The translations under genes were made by a program, and so were the position numbers. A model generated the notes under the pieces. The model was not told the DNA's origin, did not search any database, and worked only from the letters and a program-made list of their open reading frames with translations. A DNA stretch of 64,000 bases. Source: Oerskovia sp042887685 (GTDB lineage: Bacteria; Actinomycetota; Actinomycetes; Actinomycetales; Cellulomonadaceae). Position 1 is the first letter of the stretch. Each line of letters starts with the position of its first letter. The DNA lies in assembly GCF_042887685.1 (NCBI RefSeq), contig NZ_JBHVOS010000002.1:186001-250000 (forward strand). The letters are read 5' to 3'. This document shows positions 41,603 through 49,275 of the stretch, piece by piece.

Positions 41603-42831
41603 GCGAGAGCCCGGGTGAGGTCCGCGATCAGGTCCGCCGCGTCCTCGATGCCGACCGACAGCCGCACGAGGTCGTCAGGGACCTCGAGAGCCGACCCCGC
41701 GACCGACGCGTGCGTCATGCGCCCCGGGTGCTCGATCAACGACTCCACCCCACCGAGCGACTCCGCGAGCGTGAACACCTGGGTGCGCGCGCAGACTGCG
41801 AGCGCCTTCTCCTCGCTCCCCGCACGGAAGGACACCATGCCGCCGAAGCCGCGCATCTGCCGCTTCGCGAGCTCGTGCCCGGGGTGCGACGCGAGGCCGG
41901 GGTAGACGACCTCGGACACCGCGGGGTGCGACGCGAGGAACTCCGCGACCGCGGCCGCGTTGGCCGAGTGCCGGTCCATGCGCACCGCGAGCGTCTTGAG
42001 ACCGCGCAGCGTGAGCCACGCGTCGAACGGCCCCGCGACCGCGCCCGACGAGTTCTGGTGGAACCCGACCGCGTCGGCCAGGCCACGCGTCCCCGCAGGC
42101 GAGACGAGGTCGCCCGGGAGCTCGGCGCCGTCGGCCACGACGAGCGCACCCCCGACGACGTCGCTGTGCCCACCGATGTACTTCGTCGTCGAGTGCACGA
42201 CGACGTCGGCGCCCAGGCCGATCGGCTGCTGCAGGTAGGGCGTCGCGAACGTGTTGTCGACCACGAGGGTCGCACCGTGCTCGTGCGCGATCTCCGCGAG
42301 CGCGGCGATGTCGCTGATGCCGAGCAGCGGGTTGGTCGGGGTCTCGACCCACAGGACCCGCGTGCGGCCCGGCTGGACCGCGGCCCGCACGGCGTCCAGG
42401 TCCGTCAGGTCCACGGCCGTGTGCTCGATGCCCCACGGGCCGAACACCCGTGCGACGAGCCGGTACGTGCCGCCGTACGCGTCGTCGGGCACCAGGACGT
42501 GGTCGCCCGGGCGCAGCGTCGCACGCAGCAGCGTGTCCTCCGCCGCGAGGCCCGACGCGAACGCGAAGCCGCGCGCCTGCTCGGCTCCCGCAGGCGTCTC
42601 GACGGCGCCGAGCGCCTCCTCGAGCGCCGTCCGGGTCGGGTTCGCGGACCGGGAGTACTCGTACCCCCCGCGCAGACCGCCGACGCCGTCCTGCTTGTAG
42701 GTGGAGACCTGGTAGATCGGGGGCACGACGGCCCCCGTCGTCGCGTCCGGGTCCTGTCCCGCGTGGATGGCGCGGGTCGCGAAGCCGGTGCTCGACCAGT
42801 CGGGGTGGGAGGGAGTGCTCGCGCTGCTCAT
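41599..42831 (-). CDS. metB: Cystathionine gamma-synthase
   Basis: This is a PLP enzyme of the Cys/Met metabolism family (410 aa). The PLP lysine is Lys217 in VVHSTTKYIGGHSDVVGG. GYEYSRSANPTRTALEEALG, LWVETPTNPLLGISDI and VVDNTFATPYLQQP are family signatures. It joins an activated homoserine ester to cysteine to make cystathionine; some homologues act as cystathionine gamma-lyase, and sequence alone does not fully separate the two. A cystathionine beta-synthase gene at 58830-60236 means both transsulfuration directions may exist here. The start is ATG 42831. A perfect palindrome at 42860-42876 lies in its promoter. Confidence 0.9.
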   Translation of the reverse strand: MSSASTPSHPDWSSTGFATRAIHAGQDPDATTGAVVPPIYQVSTYKQDGVGGLRGGYEYSRSANPTRTALEEALGAVETPAGAEQARGFAFASGLAAEDTLLRATLRPGDHVLVPDDAYGGTYRLVARVFGPWGIEHTAVDLTDLDAVRAAVQPGRTRVLWVETPTNPLLGISDIAALAEIAHEHGATLVVDNTFATPYLQQPIGLGADVVVHSTTKYIGGHSDVVGGALVVADGAELPGDLVSPAGTRGLADAVGFHQNSSGAVAGPFDAWLTLRGLKTLAVRMDRHSANAAAVAEFLASHPAVSEVVYPGLASHPGHELAKRQMRGFGGMVSFRAGSEEKALAVCARTQVFTLAESLGGVESLIEHPGRMTHASVAGSALEVPDDLVRLSVGIEDAADLIADLTRALA

Positions 42832-42859
42832 CCTGTGAGCCTACGTGCCCGGGGGCCGC

Positions 42860-42876
42860 GTGTTCCTGCGGAACAC
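42860..42876. promoter_or_regulatory. Palindromic site upstream of metB
   Basis: GTGTTCCTGCGGAACAC is a perfect 7+3+7 palindrome 28 bp before the metB start. It is a good operator candidate for sulfur-amino-acid control, but it does not look like the known McbR site and no regulator is adjacent. Confidence 0.5.
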
Positions 42877-43050
42877 GACGGTTCTCGCAGAGCGGATGTG
42901 GACATTTCGCGCGGACGGTCCTGGCGGGACGGTGCGAGGTGTCGTGGCGGGGCGGGACGGACCGTCGGGGCGGGACGGATCCGAGGCGGCCGGGGAACAG
43001 GCGACGACGGCGAGGTGTTGCCCAGATGTCGGCTACAGGTGGAGGTAAAG

Positions 43051-43713
43051 ATGTTCGAGTCGTTGTTCGGGTCCTCGATGAAGACCCAGATGGTCGCGCC
43101 CGAGAAGGCGCTCGCCGGGCGGGACCAGCCCGTGCTCCCCGCCGCCCGACCGCACACCGTGCTCGGGACGTCGATCACCGGCCCGTGGCCCGAGGGCACG
43201 CGCGTGCTGTACCTCGCGATGGGCTGTTTCTGGGGCGCCGAGGAGATCTTCTGGCAGGTGCCCGGAGTGATCTCCACCGCCGTCGGCTACATGGGCGGCA
43301 CCACGCCCAACCCCACGTACGAGGAGGTCTGCACCGCGCGGACCGGGCACACCGAGACCGCGCTCGTCGCGTACGACCCGTCGGTCGTGAGCGAGGAGGA
43401 GCTGCTCAAGATCTTCTGGGAGCGCCACGACCCCACGCAGGGCTACCGGCAGGGAAACGACGTCGGCACCCAGTACCGCTCGGCGGTCTACTGGACGACG
43501 CCCGAGCAGGAGGCCGCGGTCCGTGAGACCGAGGAGCGGTACCAGAAGGTCCTGACCGCGAGAGGCCTCGACCCCATCACCACCGAGGTCGCCCCGGCCG
43601 AGGGACGCACGTTCTACTACGCCGAGGACTACCACCAGCAGTACCTCGACAAGAACCCCAACGGCTACCGCTGCCACGCGACGACGGGGATCCCGTTCCC
43701 CGACGCCGCCTGA
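43051..43713 (+). CDS. msrA: Peptide-methionine (S)-S-oxide reductase
   Basis: It repairs oxidised methionine in proteins (220 aa). The catalytic Cys59 lies in LAMGCFWGAEE, with the conserved VGYMGGTTPNPTYEEVCTAR and YAEDYHQQYLDKNPNGY motifs. A ~45-residue N-terminal extension is usual for this MsrA group. GGAGG lies 5 bp upstream of ATG 43051. The gene is divergent from metB. Its stop codon region has been duplicated (43711-43774), and a perfect 25-bp hairpin follows. Confidence 0.95.
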   Translation: MFESLFGSSMKTQMVAPEKALAGRDQPVLPAARPHTVLGTSITGPWPEGTRVLYLAMGCFWGAEEIFWQVPGVISTAVGYMGGTTPNPTYEEVCTARTGHTETALVAYDPSVVSEEELLKIFWERHDPTQGYRQGNDVGTQYRSAVYWTTPEQEAAVRETEERYQKVLTARGLDPITTEVAPAEGRTFYYAEDYHQQYLDKNPNGYRCHATTGIPFPDAA

Positions 43714-43774
43714 TGCGGGGCTGAGCGGCCCCTCCTGGCCGAATGATGCGGGGCTGAGCGGCCCCCCTGGCCGA
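43711..43774. repeat. Tandem ~32-bp duplication starting at the msrA stop codon
   Basis: TGATGCGGGGCTGAGCGGCC at 43711 recurs at 43744, and the similarity continues through CCTGGCCGA in both copies. The first TGA is the real stop. Confidence 0.9.
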
Positions 43775-43782
43775 GCGGCCTG

Positions 43783-43844
43783 GCCGCGAAGTGAGCAGGT
43801 GCCCCTGATCCGGTCGGGTCAGGGGCACCTGCTCACTTCGCGGC
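43783..43844. repeat. Perfect 26-bp-stem palindrome (subtype D) after msrA
   Basis: The left arm (43783-43808) and right arm (43819-43844) are exact complements; the core is AAGTGAGCAGGTGCCCCTGA with a 10-nt loop. At 62 bp it is close in size to the 63-bp family and shares the right-hand flank GCGGCAGG with copies A1 and A3, but the stem sequence differs. Confidence 0.9.
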
Positions 43845-43896
43845 AGGTCGACCCCGCGGTCTCGGGACGAGTCGCACGCCGGGTGCCAGGTGAACT

Positions 43897-43943
43897 CCGA
43901 GGTCCGTCAGGCAGCCCGCTCCCGGCTGCCTGACGAACCTCGG
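43897..43943 (-). terminator. Terminator of the GH19 chitinase gene
   Basis: CCGAGGTCCGTCAGGCAGCC and GGCTGCCTGACGAACCTCGG pair at 19 of 20 positions around a 7-nt loop. It starts 20 bp after the stop at 43964. Confidence 0.75.
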
Positions 43944-43963
43944 GCTCTGCGCGTCTCAGCGGG

Positions 43964-44902
43964 TCAGCAGACCAAGCCCGAGCCGGGCGCGACGCCGAGC
44001 AGCGCCGTGATCTTCTCGTAGCGAGCGACTCGGCTCGCGACCGAGGCAGGGTTGCCACCGTTGCACTCGAGCGCCCCGTTGAGCGAGTTGATCGTCTGAC
44101 CGAAGCCGGCGCCACCGATCATCGCCTCGTGCGACGTCATGACACCCGGGCCGTTCTGCGTGTTCCAGTACCAGAGGGCCGTCTGCCAGGCGATCGACGG
44201 GTCCTGCTCGACGAGCCACGGGTTGTTCAGGAGATCGATGCCGAGCGCGTCACCGGCCGCCTTGTAGTTGAAGTTCCAGCTGAACATGATCGGACCACGG
44301 CCGTAGTAGGCCTTCTGGCCGGCCGGGCAGCCGAAGGGCTGCGAGTAGTCGCACTTGATCCAGTAGTTCGCCTCGTTGATCTCCTTGACGTACCGCAGGC
44401 CGACCGACTCGAAGTCGGCGTGGGTCAGGAACGCTGCCGCCTCCTGGGTCCGGGTCGTCTCGGTCCCGGTGTTGGCGAACCTCGGGTACGCCGCCAGGGC
44501 GTCGACGAGGCCCTGGTAGGTGTAGAACGCGTTGCGCTTCGGGAAGATCGCGTCGAACTCGGCCTCGCTGATCACGAAGTCGGACGTGCCCCCCTGGCAG
44601 GCTCCCTTGTCCGCCCAGACGCTCGTGGCCCCGGGGTTCTCGCGCTGCGTCCACCACTTCGCGCTGAAGTTGCGGCCGTGGTGCGAGACCGTGGTCCCGC
44701 CCTGGTACGCGGTGGTCTCGCTCCAGGTCGCGGCGCACGGGTTCGCGGGCGCCGCGGCGGCGACCGTGAGCGATGCTGCGGCCGTCGTCTCGACTGCGGC
44801 CGCCGGCACGGTGGCTGCGGTCGCGACGACCGCGCTCACGAGACCAGCGGCCACGATCGCCGCGCCTCGGCGCATGCCGGAGACAGTTCTCTTGCCAAAC
44901 AT
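43964..44902 (-). CDS. Secreted GH19 chitinase with N-terminal CBM5/12
   Basis: This is an exported chitinase of 312 aa. A signal peptide (~1-36, ending TVPAAAVE) is followed by a carbohydrate-binding module of family 5/12 (~54-102) with the AKWWTQRENPG motif that stacks on chitin. The GH19 catalytic domain (~105-312) has Glu165 in HADFESVG and Glu174 in RYVKEIN, nine residues apart as in bacterial ChiG-type enzymes. YYGRGPIMFSWNFNY and DPSIAWQTALWYWN are typical GH19 motifs. With the GH20 hexosaminidase at 18043, the organism could degrade chitin to GlcNAc. Start ATG 44902. Confidence 0.93.
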   Translation of the reverse strand: MFGKRTVSGMRRGAAIVAAGLVSAVVATAATVPAAAVETTAAASLTVAAAAPANPCAATWSETTAYQGGTTVSHHGRNFSAKWWTQRENPGATSVWADKGACQGGTSDFVISEAEFDAIFPKRNAFYTYQGLVDALAAYPRFANTGTETTRTQEAAAFLTHADFESVGLRYVKEINEANYWIKCDYSQPFGCPAGQKAYYGRGPIMFSWNFNYKAAGDALGIDLLNNPWLVEQDPSIAWQTALWYWNTQNGPGVMTSHEAMIGGAGFGQTINSLNGALECNGGNPASVASRVARYEKITALLGVAPGSGLVC

Positions 44903-45067
44903 CGAGCCCCCATTTGCTCATCGTTGAACAATCCATGTGAACGGCTGGCGCCGCGGTCACAAGGTAGCGACACGCCTAAATGTCAGCAACTCGAACAAAC
45001 TGCCTCGTGGACGAGGACGTCCCTGGATCGCTCCCGGGCGCTCCAGGGCGACGCTGAGTCGCTGACG

Positions 45068-45352
45068 GCGACGTGCCCGACCGCCGAGGGTGACGTGGCC
45101 GGTCGCCGACGGTGACCTACTCACATGCCGACGATGACGTGCAGCCGCCGACGGTGACGTGCCCGACCGCCGAGGGTGACACCATCGACAGCCGAGGGCG
45201 TCACCCTCGGCACTCGGGTACGTCACCCTCCGCGACCGGCCATGTCACCCTCGGCGACCCTTCACGTCACCGTCGGCGACCAGCCACGTCACCATCGAGC
45301 GGGCAAGGCGTCACCCTCGGCGACCAGCCACGTCACCCTCAGCGTCGGACCA
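45068..45352. repeat. 22-bp-period repeat array with internal orientation switch (array 1)
   Basis: This array fills the 436-bp gap between the chitinase promoter and the PAP2 gene end. On the left the core reads CGCCGAGGGTGACG; GAC ends fall at 45072, 45094, 45116, 45138, 45158 and 45180. At 45191-45211 GCCGAGGG and CCCTCGGC form a hairpin. To the right the core is inverted (GTCACCCTCGGC) and repeats exactly every 22 bp from about 45200 to 45332. About 10 nt between cores vary. The last unit contains the PAP2 stop codon. No gene is seen inside. Confidence 0.92.
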
Positions 45353-46112
45353 GCGTCCTCTCCCCCGCCTCGGTCCGCAGTCCCGGCGCGAGCAGCACCC
45401 GGCCCACGACCTCGTTGCGGCACAGCATCGCCAGCCCCGCGGCGACCGGCCCGCGCAGCGCCAGGACGAGCGCCACCACGACGCACACACCGACCGTCGC
45501 ACCGGCGACGACGTCGTGCGGGAAGTGGACCCCCTGGACCAGGCGCGCCGCCCCCGTCACGACCGCGAGGACCGCGGGCGCGACGACCATGACCCGGTAC
45601 GGCGGGAGGCGACGGGCGCGCCGGAACCGGAGCGCCGTCGTCGTGCCGAGGGAGTCCCGCGGGCGGCCCGACGCCAGTGCCGTCAGCACCACGGACGTCG
45701 CGAGCGCGAACGCGATGGTCGTGTGGTTGCTCGGGAACGACCAGTCGCCCGCGGCAGGGCAGTGCGCGATCTCGATGAGGTCCCAGCACCCTCGCGGCTG
45801 CTGCACGATCGTCTTGGCGACCTCGGACGTCGCGTACGCGACCACGGCCCCCACGCCTCCGACGACCGCCGTCGCGACGGCCACGAGGCCGGCACCGCGC
45901 GCCTGCCAGGCAGCGAGCAGCCACAGCAGCGCGAGCGCGATCACACCGAGCTCGGCGACCATCTCGACCCCCGGCAGGTCCGCGGTCCGCGCCGTCACGG
46001 CGAGGTAGAGCTCGGTGCTGGGCCTGCGCAGGAGCAGCAGCGACGGCACGACCACAGCGGCCGCGAGGAGCCAGAGCAGGGCCAGGAGCAGGGGCGATCT
46101 GGGGGACTTCAC
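45339..46112 (-). CDS. PAP2-family membrane phosphatase
   Basis: This is a lipid phosphatase-type membrane protein (257 aa, about six helices). The PAP2 motifs are VAKTIVQQPRG (motif 1), FPSNHTTIAFAL (motif 2, PSNH) and GAARLVQGVHFPHDVVAG (motif 3). It probably dephosphorylates undecaprenyl diphosphate or phosphatidic acid derivatives outside the membrane. I take GTG 46112 (MKSPRSPLLLALLW); the very long upstream extension of the frame is a shadow of the gene on the other strand. Its final CGC-TGA codons lie inside a unit of array 1. It is divergent from the CPBP protease gene. Confidence 0.88.
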   Translation of the reverse strand: MKSPRSPLLLALLWLLAAAVVVPSLLLLRRPSTELYLAVTARTADLPGVEMVAELGVIALALLWLLAAWQARGAGLVAVATAVVGGVGAVVAYATSEVAKTIVQQPRGCWDLIEIAHCPAAGDWSFPSNHTTIAFALATSVVLTALASGRPRDSLGTTTALRFRRARRLPPYRVMVVAPAVLAVVTGAARLVQGVHFPHDVVAGATVGVCVVVALVLALRGPVAAGLAMLCRNEVVGRVLLAPGLRTEAGERTLVRR

Positions 46113-46238
46113 CCCGGAATGGTACGGAGGTGAACGACGGATGAACATCAGACCGCGGTCGGACGCGGACACCTCCCGCCGTCCCCCTCGCGGCCCACAC
46201 CCCGCCTTCACGTCCGTGCCCGTGACATCGTGGGGCGC

Positions 46239-47087
46239 GTGACCGACGCCCGCACCGCCGCGACGCCCGACGCCCCCCGCGCGCCCGCCCGCACGACCAC
46301 CCTGCGCCTGCTGGCCGCGGCGCTGGTCTGCGGTTCGGCGGTGCTCCTGTTCGCGGTGCACGTCCGGCCGCTCGGGTACGTGCCGCTCGTCGCGGGTGTC
46401 CTGCTGGGGCTCCTGGTCGACCGCCGCCTCGGGCGTGACCTGCTCCTGATCGCGCTCGGCATGGGCATCATCAGCACCATCCCGCTCGCGGCGGACCTGA
46501 GCGATGCCGGGATCGCTCGCTTCGCCGTCGTGCTCTCGCTCGCCGTGCTGGTCCCGTGGGCCGTCTCGCGCTACGTCTACCGCGACGACGCGATCCGGTT
46601 CCCGGTCCGCACGGGCAGGCGGTGGAACCGCACCCAGATCGTGTACCTGCTGGTCGTGCTCGTCGCGGGCTACCTGATCCTGCCCGCGTACTTCATCGGG
46701 TCGGGGTCGTACCAGAACTGGCCCGCGATCGAGACGCCGCAGGAGATCGCGCGCCTCTTCGTGGGCGTCAACGCCGTCGGGATCTGGGACGAGCTGTTCT
46801 TCGTGTGCGTCGTGTTCGCGCTGCTGCGCCGCCACTTCGCGCTGTGGCCCGCGAACCTCCTGCAGGCGACGGTGTTCGTGTCGTTCCTGTGGGAGCTCGG
46901 CTACCGGAGCTGGGGGCCGCTCCTGACGATCCCGTTCGCGCTGGTCCAGGGCTGGATCTTCGCGCGCACCAAGTCGCTCACGTACGTGGTGTGCGTGCAC
47001 CTGCTGTTCGACGCGATCGTGTTCGCGGTCCTGGTGCACGCGCACCACCCCGAGCTGTTCGACGTGTTCGTCACGGGTGGGCGCTGA
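46239..47087 (+). CDS. CPBP-family intramembrane metalloprotease-like protein
   Basis: This is a polytopic membrane protein (282 aa) with about eight helices. IWDELFFVCVVFALLRRHF is the counterpart of the CPBP/Abi motif EExxxR; only one acidic pair member is clear (Asp-Glu), and a second conserved polar motif is VFVSFLWELGY, with HLLFDAI near the C-terminus. Such proteins are type II CAAX-prenyl-protease relatives linked to bacteriocin immunity or membrane quality control. The substitution of Trp-Asp-Glu for Glu-Glu means protease activity is not certain. I choose GTG 46239; GTG 46230 would add three residues. It is convergent with the SRPBCC gene, and its CGC-TGA end starts a hairpin. Confidence 0.75.
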   Translation: MTDARTAATPDAPRAPARTTTLRLLAAALVCGSAVLLFAVHVRPLGYVPLVAGVLLGLLVDRRLGRDLLLIALGMGIISTIPLAADLSDAGIARFAVVLSLAVLVPWAVSRYVYRDDAIRFPVRTGRRWNRTQIVYLLVVLVAGYLILPAYFIGSGSYQNWPAIETPQEIARLFVGVNAVGIWDELFFVCVVFALLRRHFALWPANLLQATVFVSFLWELGYRSWGPLLTIPFALVQGWIFARTKSLTYVVCVHLLFDAIVFAVLVHAHHPELFDVFVTGGR

Positions 47088-47156
47088 GGCGCGCGCAGCG
47101 CGCGGTCGGCAGTCCGCTCGCCCCGGTGCAGGGGCGACCCCGCGCGCCCCTCAGCG
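47082..47156. terminator. Bidirectional hairpin between CPBP and SRPBCC genes
   Basis: CGCTGAGG pairs with CCTCAGCG, and GCGCGCG-type arms continue the stem after a 2-nt bulge. Its first six bases are the last Arg codon and TGA stop of the CPBP gene, as seen for the ATPase gene and palindrome B2. Confidence 0.6.
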
Positions 47157-47174
47157 CGGGTCGCCCGCCAGCGG

Positions 47175-47810
47175 TCAGGGCGTCGCGTCACCGTCGAGCG
47201 GCGGGACGTAGAACGCGGTGGTCGCGGCGGCGGAGGCCTCGGCCACCGCGGGGTCCGCGCCCGACGCCTCGTGGGCGCCGCGCCAGAGCTGGGCGCTGGC
47301 GGTCTGGAGCGCACGCATCTCGGGGCTGGTCTCGAGCGTGGCCGGGTCGCCCAGGTCGACGCCCGCGACGTGCGCGGCGAGCCCGACGAGCGCGAGGTCC
47401 CAGCCGACACCGACGGCCCCGGGGCCGAACTGGTCCCAGAACTCGGGCGGCACGACCGCGACGTGCTCGAGCGTCAGCTCGGTGGCCCCGCCGTCGGCGG
47501 GCGTGAGGCGGAGCTCGACCGTGCTCCGGTCCTCCTCGCTCATGCCCCAGGTCACGAGGAACCGGCGCGGTGGCTCGCACTCGCGCACCTCGCCGCCCGC
47601 GTTGCCCTGGAGCTGGTAGCGCCCGCCCAGGCGCAGCTCGCCGGTCACAGGAAGGAACCAGCGGGCGATGCGCTCGGCGTCGGTGCACGCCTCCCAGACG
47701 TCGTCGACGGGGGCGTCGTAGGTGCGGCTCAGCAGCACGACGCGTGCGTCGTCGCGCTCGCCGACGCTGCGGCGGGCCTTGTCGATCTCGGTGCTCAGGT
47801 CGAACGTCAT
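47175..47810 (-). CDS. SRPBCC / AHSA1-like START-fold protein
   Basis: This is a 211-aa ligand-binding protein of the Bet v1/AHSA1 type. The fold is recognisable from LLSRTYDAPVDDVWEACTDA, IARWFLPVTGELRLGGRYQL, EPPRRFLVTWG and ELTLEHVAVV, with FWDQFGPGAVGVGWDLALVG in the last helix. An extra ~40 residues follow. ATG 47810 overlaps the ArsR stop by 4 bp. ArsR-SRPBCC operons are very common in actinobacteria, but their ligand is rarely known. The context suggests the ArsR protein represses this gene. Confidence 0.9.
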   Translation of the reverse strand: MTFDLSTEIDKARRSVGERDDARVVLLSRTYDAPVDDVWEACTDAERIARWFLPVTGELRLGGRYQLQGNAGGEVRECEPPRRFLVTWGMSEEDRSTVELRLTPADGGATELTLEHVAVVPPEFWDQFGPGAVGVGWDLALVGLAAHVAGVDLGDPATLETSPEMRALQTASAQLWRGAHEASGADPAVAEASAAATTAFYVPPLDGDATP

Positions 47811-48214
47811 CTCGTGGCCTCCTTCGCGGGGACCGGCCGCGGGTCTGCGGCCGGGGCGGTGCGGGAAGCGTCCGGCGTCGTGACGGCCCGACGGCGGGCG
47901 CGGCGTCCGCGTGCGAGCTCGGTGCCGAGCGCGTCGAGGCGCTGGTCCCAGAACCGGCGGAGGCCGTCGAGCCAGTCGTCGACCTCGTCGAGCGCGCCGG
48001 GGTCCAGGGCGTAGAGCCTGCGGGTGCCGGCCGCCTGGACGGTCGCGAACCCGTTCTCGCGCAGCACCTTGAGGTGCTGGGAGACGGCGGGCTGGCTGAT
48101 CCCGAACTCGTCGCGGATCACGGCTGCGAGGTCTCCGGCGGACGTCTCGCCCCCGGACAGCAGCTCGAGGATCCGTCGCCGGACGGGGTCGCCGAGGACG
48201 TCGAACGCTTCCAT
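47807..48214 (-). CDS. ArsR-family transcriptional regulator
   Basis: This is a 135-aa winged-helix repressor: AFDVLGDPVRRRILELLSGG, then ISQPAVSQHLKVLRENGFAT and the wing AAGTRRLYALDP. No Cys pair of a metal sensor is visible, so it is probably of the non-metal type that accompanies SRPBCC proteins. The C-terminal ~40 residues are basic and Ala/Pro-rich. ATG 48214 is chosen; an in-frame GTG lies at 48229. The palindrome at 48236-48245 overlaps the promoter. It is translated together with the SRPBCC gene. Confidence 0.92.
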   Translation of the reverse strand: MEAFDVLGDPVRRRILELLSGGETSAGDLAAVIRDEFGISQPAVSQHLKVLRENGFATVQAAGTRRLYALDPGALDEVDDWLDGLRRFWDQRLDALGTELARGRRARRRAVTTPDASRTAPAADPRPVPAKEATR

Positions 48215-48235
48215 CCGTCGATGATTCACCCGCGC

Positions 48236-48245
48236 CTTATATAAG
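48236..48245. promoter_or_regulatory. AT-rich palindrome, -10 region / ArsR operator candidate
   Basis: CTTATATAAG is a perfect 10-bp palindrome 22 bp upstream of the ArsR start and contains a TATAAG -10-like hexamer on the minus strand. It stands out in a region above 70% GC. Confidence 0.5.
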
Positions 48246-48262
48246 TCAAGAGTGAAGGTGTG

Positions 48263-49216
48263 TCAGCGCCCCTTCTTGCGGCCCTTCATCGACTGCGACT
48301 TCCCGAGCCGCTTCGCCACGGACTTGCCCGACTTCTTGCCGCCCTTGGGCGCCTGCTTCGCGCCGCTGCGCGCCGCGCTCGCGGTCCTGGCCCCCTTGGT
48401 GGCCTGCCCGGACTTCCCGCCGCTCTTGGCGCCCGACGGCGAACGCCCGTCCCCCTTCTTGCCCGCCTCGGGCGTGGGCGGGGTGGGGCCCGCCACACCG
48501 CGTGAGCTGTTGGCCGTGCGGCCGCGGACGATCCCGATGAACTCCTCGACCAGGTCCGACTTCTCCTCGGTCACCCAGCCGAGCGCGACAGGCGCCTCCG
48601 GTCCCCCGTCGAGCGGCCGGTAGGTCAGGTCCTTGCGGTGGTGCAGGCGCGCGAGGGACTGCGGCACGACCAGCAGCCCGATCCCCGCCGCGACGAGCTC
48701 GATCGCGTCGGCCGTCGTCGCGGGGCGCTCGAGCGCCGGCCTGCCGGGCAGGACAGGGGACGCCTCGTCGTCGGCATCAGCGCCCGCGACAAGATCCGCA
48801 GCGGGGTCCGCCCAGCCCAGCACGTCGTCGAGCGGGTGCAGCACGACCTCGTCCGCGAGGTCCGCCGCGGTGAGCGCTTCGTCACTCTCGAGGGCCGCGA
48901 ACACGTGGTCGCGCGGCACCACGACGACCGGCACCTCCGTGTACATCGCGATGTGGCTCAGGCCCTCGCTGCGCACGGGGCGACGCAGGATCGCGACGTC
49001 CGCTCCGCCGTCGTGCAGGAGGGCCTCCACCTGCGAAGCCGGGACGGCGAGCGCCTCCAGGCGCACGTCCGGGACCCGGTCGATCCACGTCCGCACCCAC
49101 TTCGAGGGCGTCACCCCGGGGACGTACGCGAGGCGGAACCCGGGGGTCTGCGCGTCGGTGACGTCATCGGCCGGTCGGTCGGCGTCGTGCTCGGCGCTGC
49201 GCGCAGTCTCTTCCAC
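48263..49216 (-). CDS. LysR-type effector domain protein with a Lys/Gly/Ser-rich histone-like tail, no HTH
   Basis: This 317-aa protein has only the periplasmic-binding-like effector half of a LysR regulator (~27-240): FRLAYVPGVTPSKWVRTWID, DVAILRRPVRSEGL, VVVVPRDHVFAAL, ELVAAGIGLLVVPQSLARL. The N-terminal helix-turn-helix of LysR proteins is absent; only a ~26-residue acidic lead precedes the domain. The last ~70 residues are Lys/Gly/Ser/Ala-rich (AGKKGDGRSPSGAKSGGKSG ... SVAKRLGKSQSMKGRKKGR), like a histone H1 tail, and may bind DNA or RNA non-specifically. GTG 49216. It is divergent from a DUF5997 gene with 59 bp between the starts. Function unknown. Confidence 0.82.
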   Translation of the reverse strand: MEETARSAEHDADRPADDVTDAQTPGFRLAYVPGVTPSKWVRTWIDRVPDVRLEALAVPASQVEALLHDGGADVAILRRPVRSEGLSHIAMYTEVPVVVVPRDHVFAALESDEALTAADLADEVVLHPLDDVLGWADPAADLVAGADADDEASPVLPGRPALERPATTADAIELVAAGIGLLVVPQSLARLHHRKDLTYRPLDGGPEAPVALGWVTEEKSDLVEEFIGIVRGRTANSSRGVAGPTPPTPEAGKKGDGRSPSGAKSGGKSGQATKGARTASAARSGAKQAPKGGKKSGKSVAKRLGKSQSMKGRKKGR

Positions 49217-49275
49217 CCCACAACCCTAGCCGCCCCAGGACAAGGAAACGGGGCCGGGACCGATACCCTGGGACC

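Noticed and set aside
45068..45352. CRISPR array
   Set aside because: The repeated core is 12 nt and the spacers ~10 nt, the orientation flips, and no cas genes are present.
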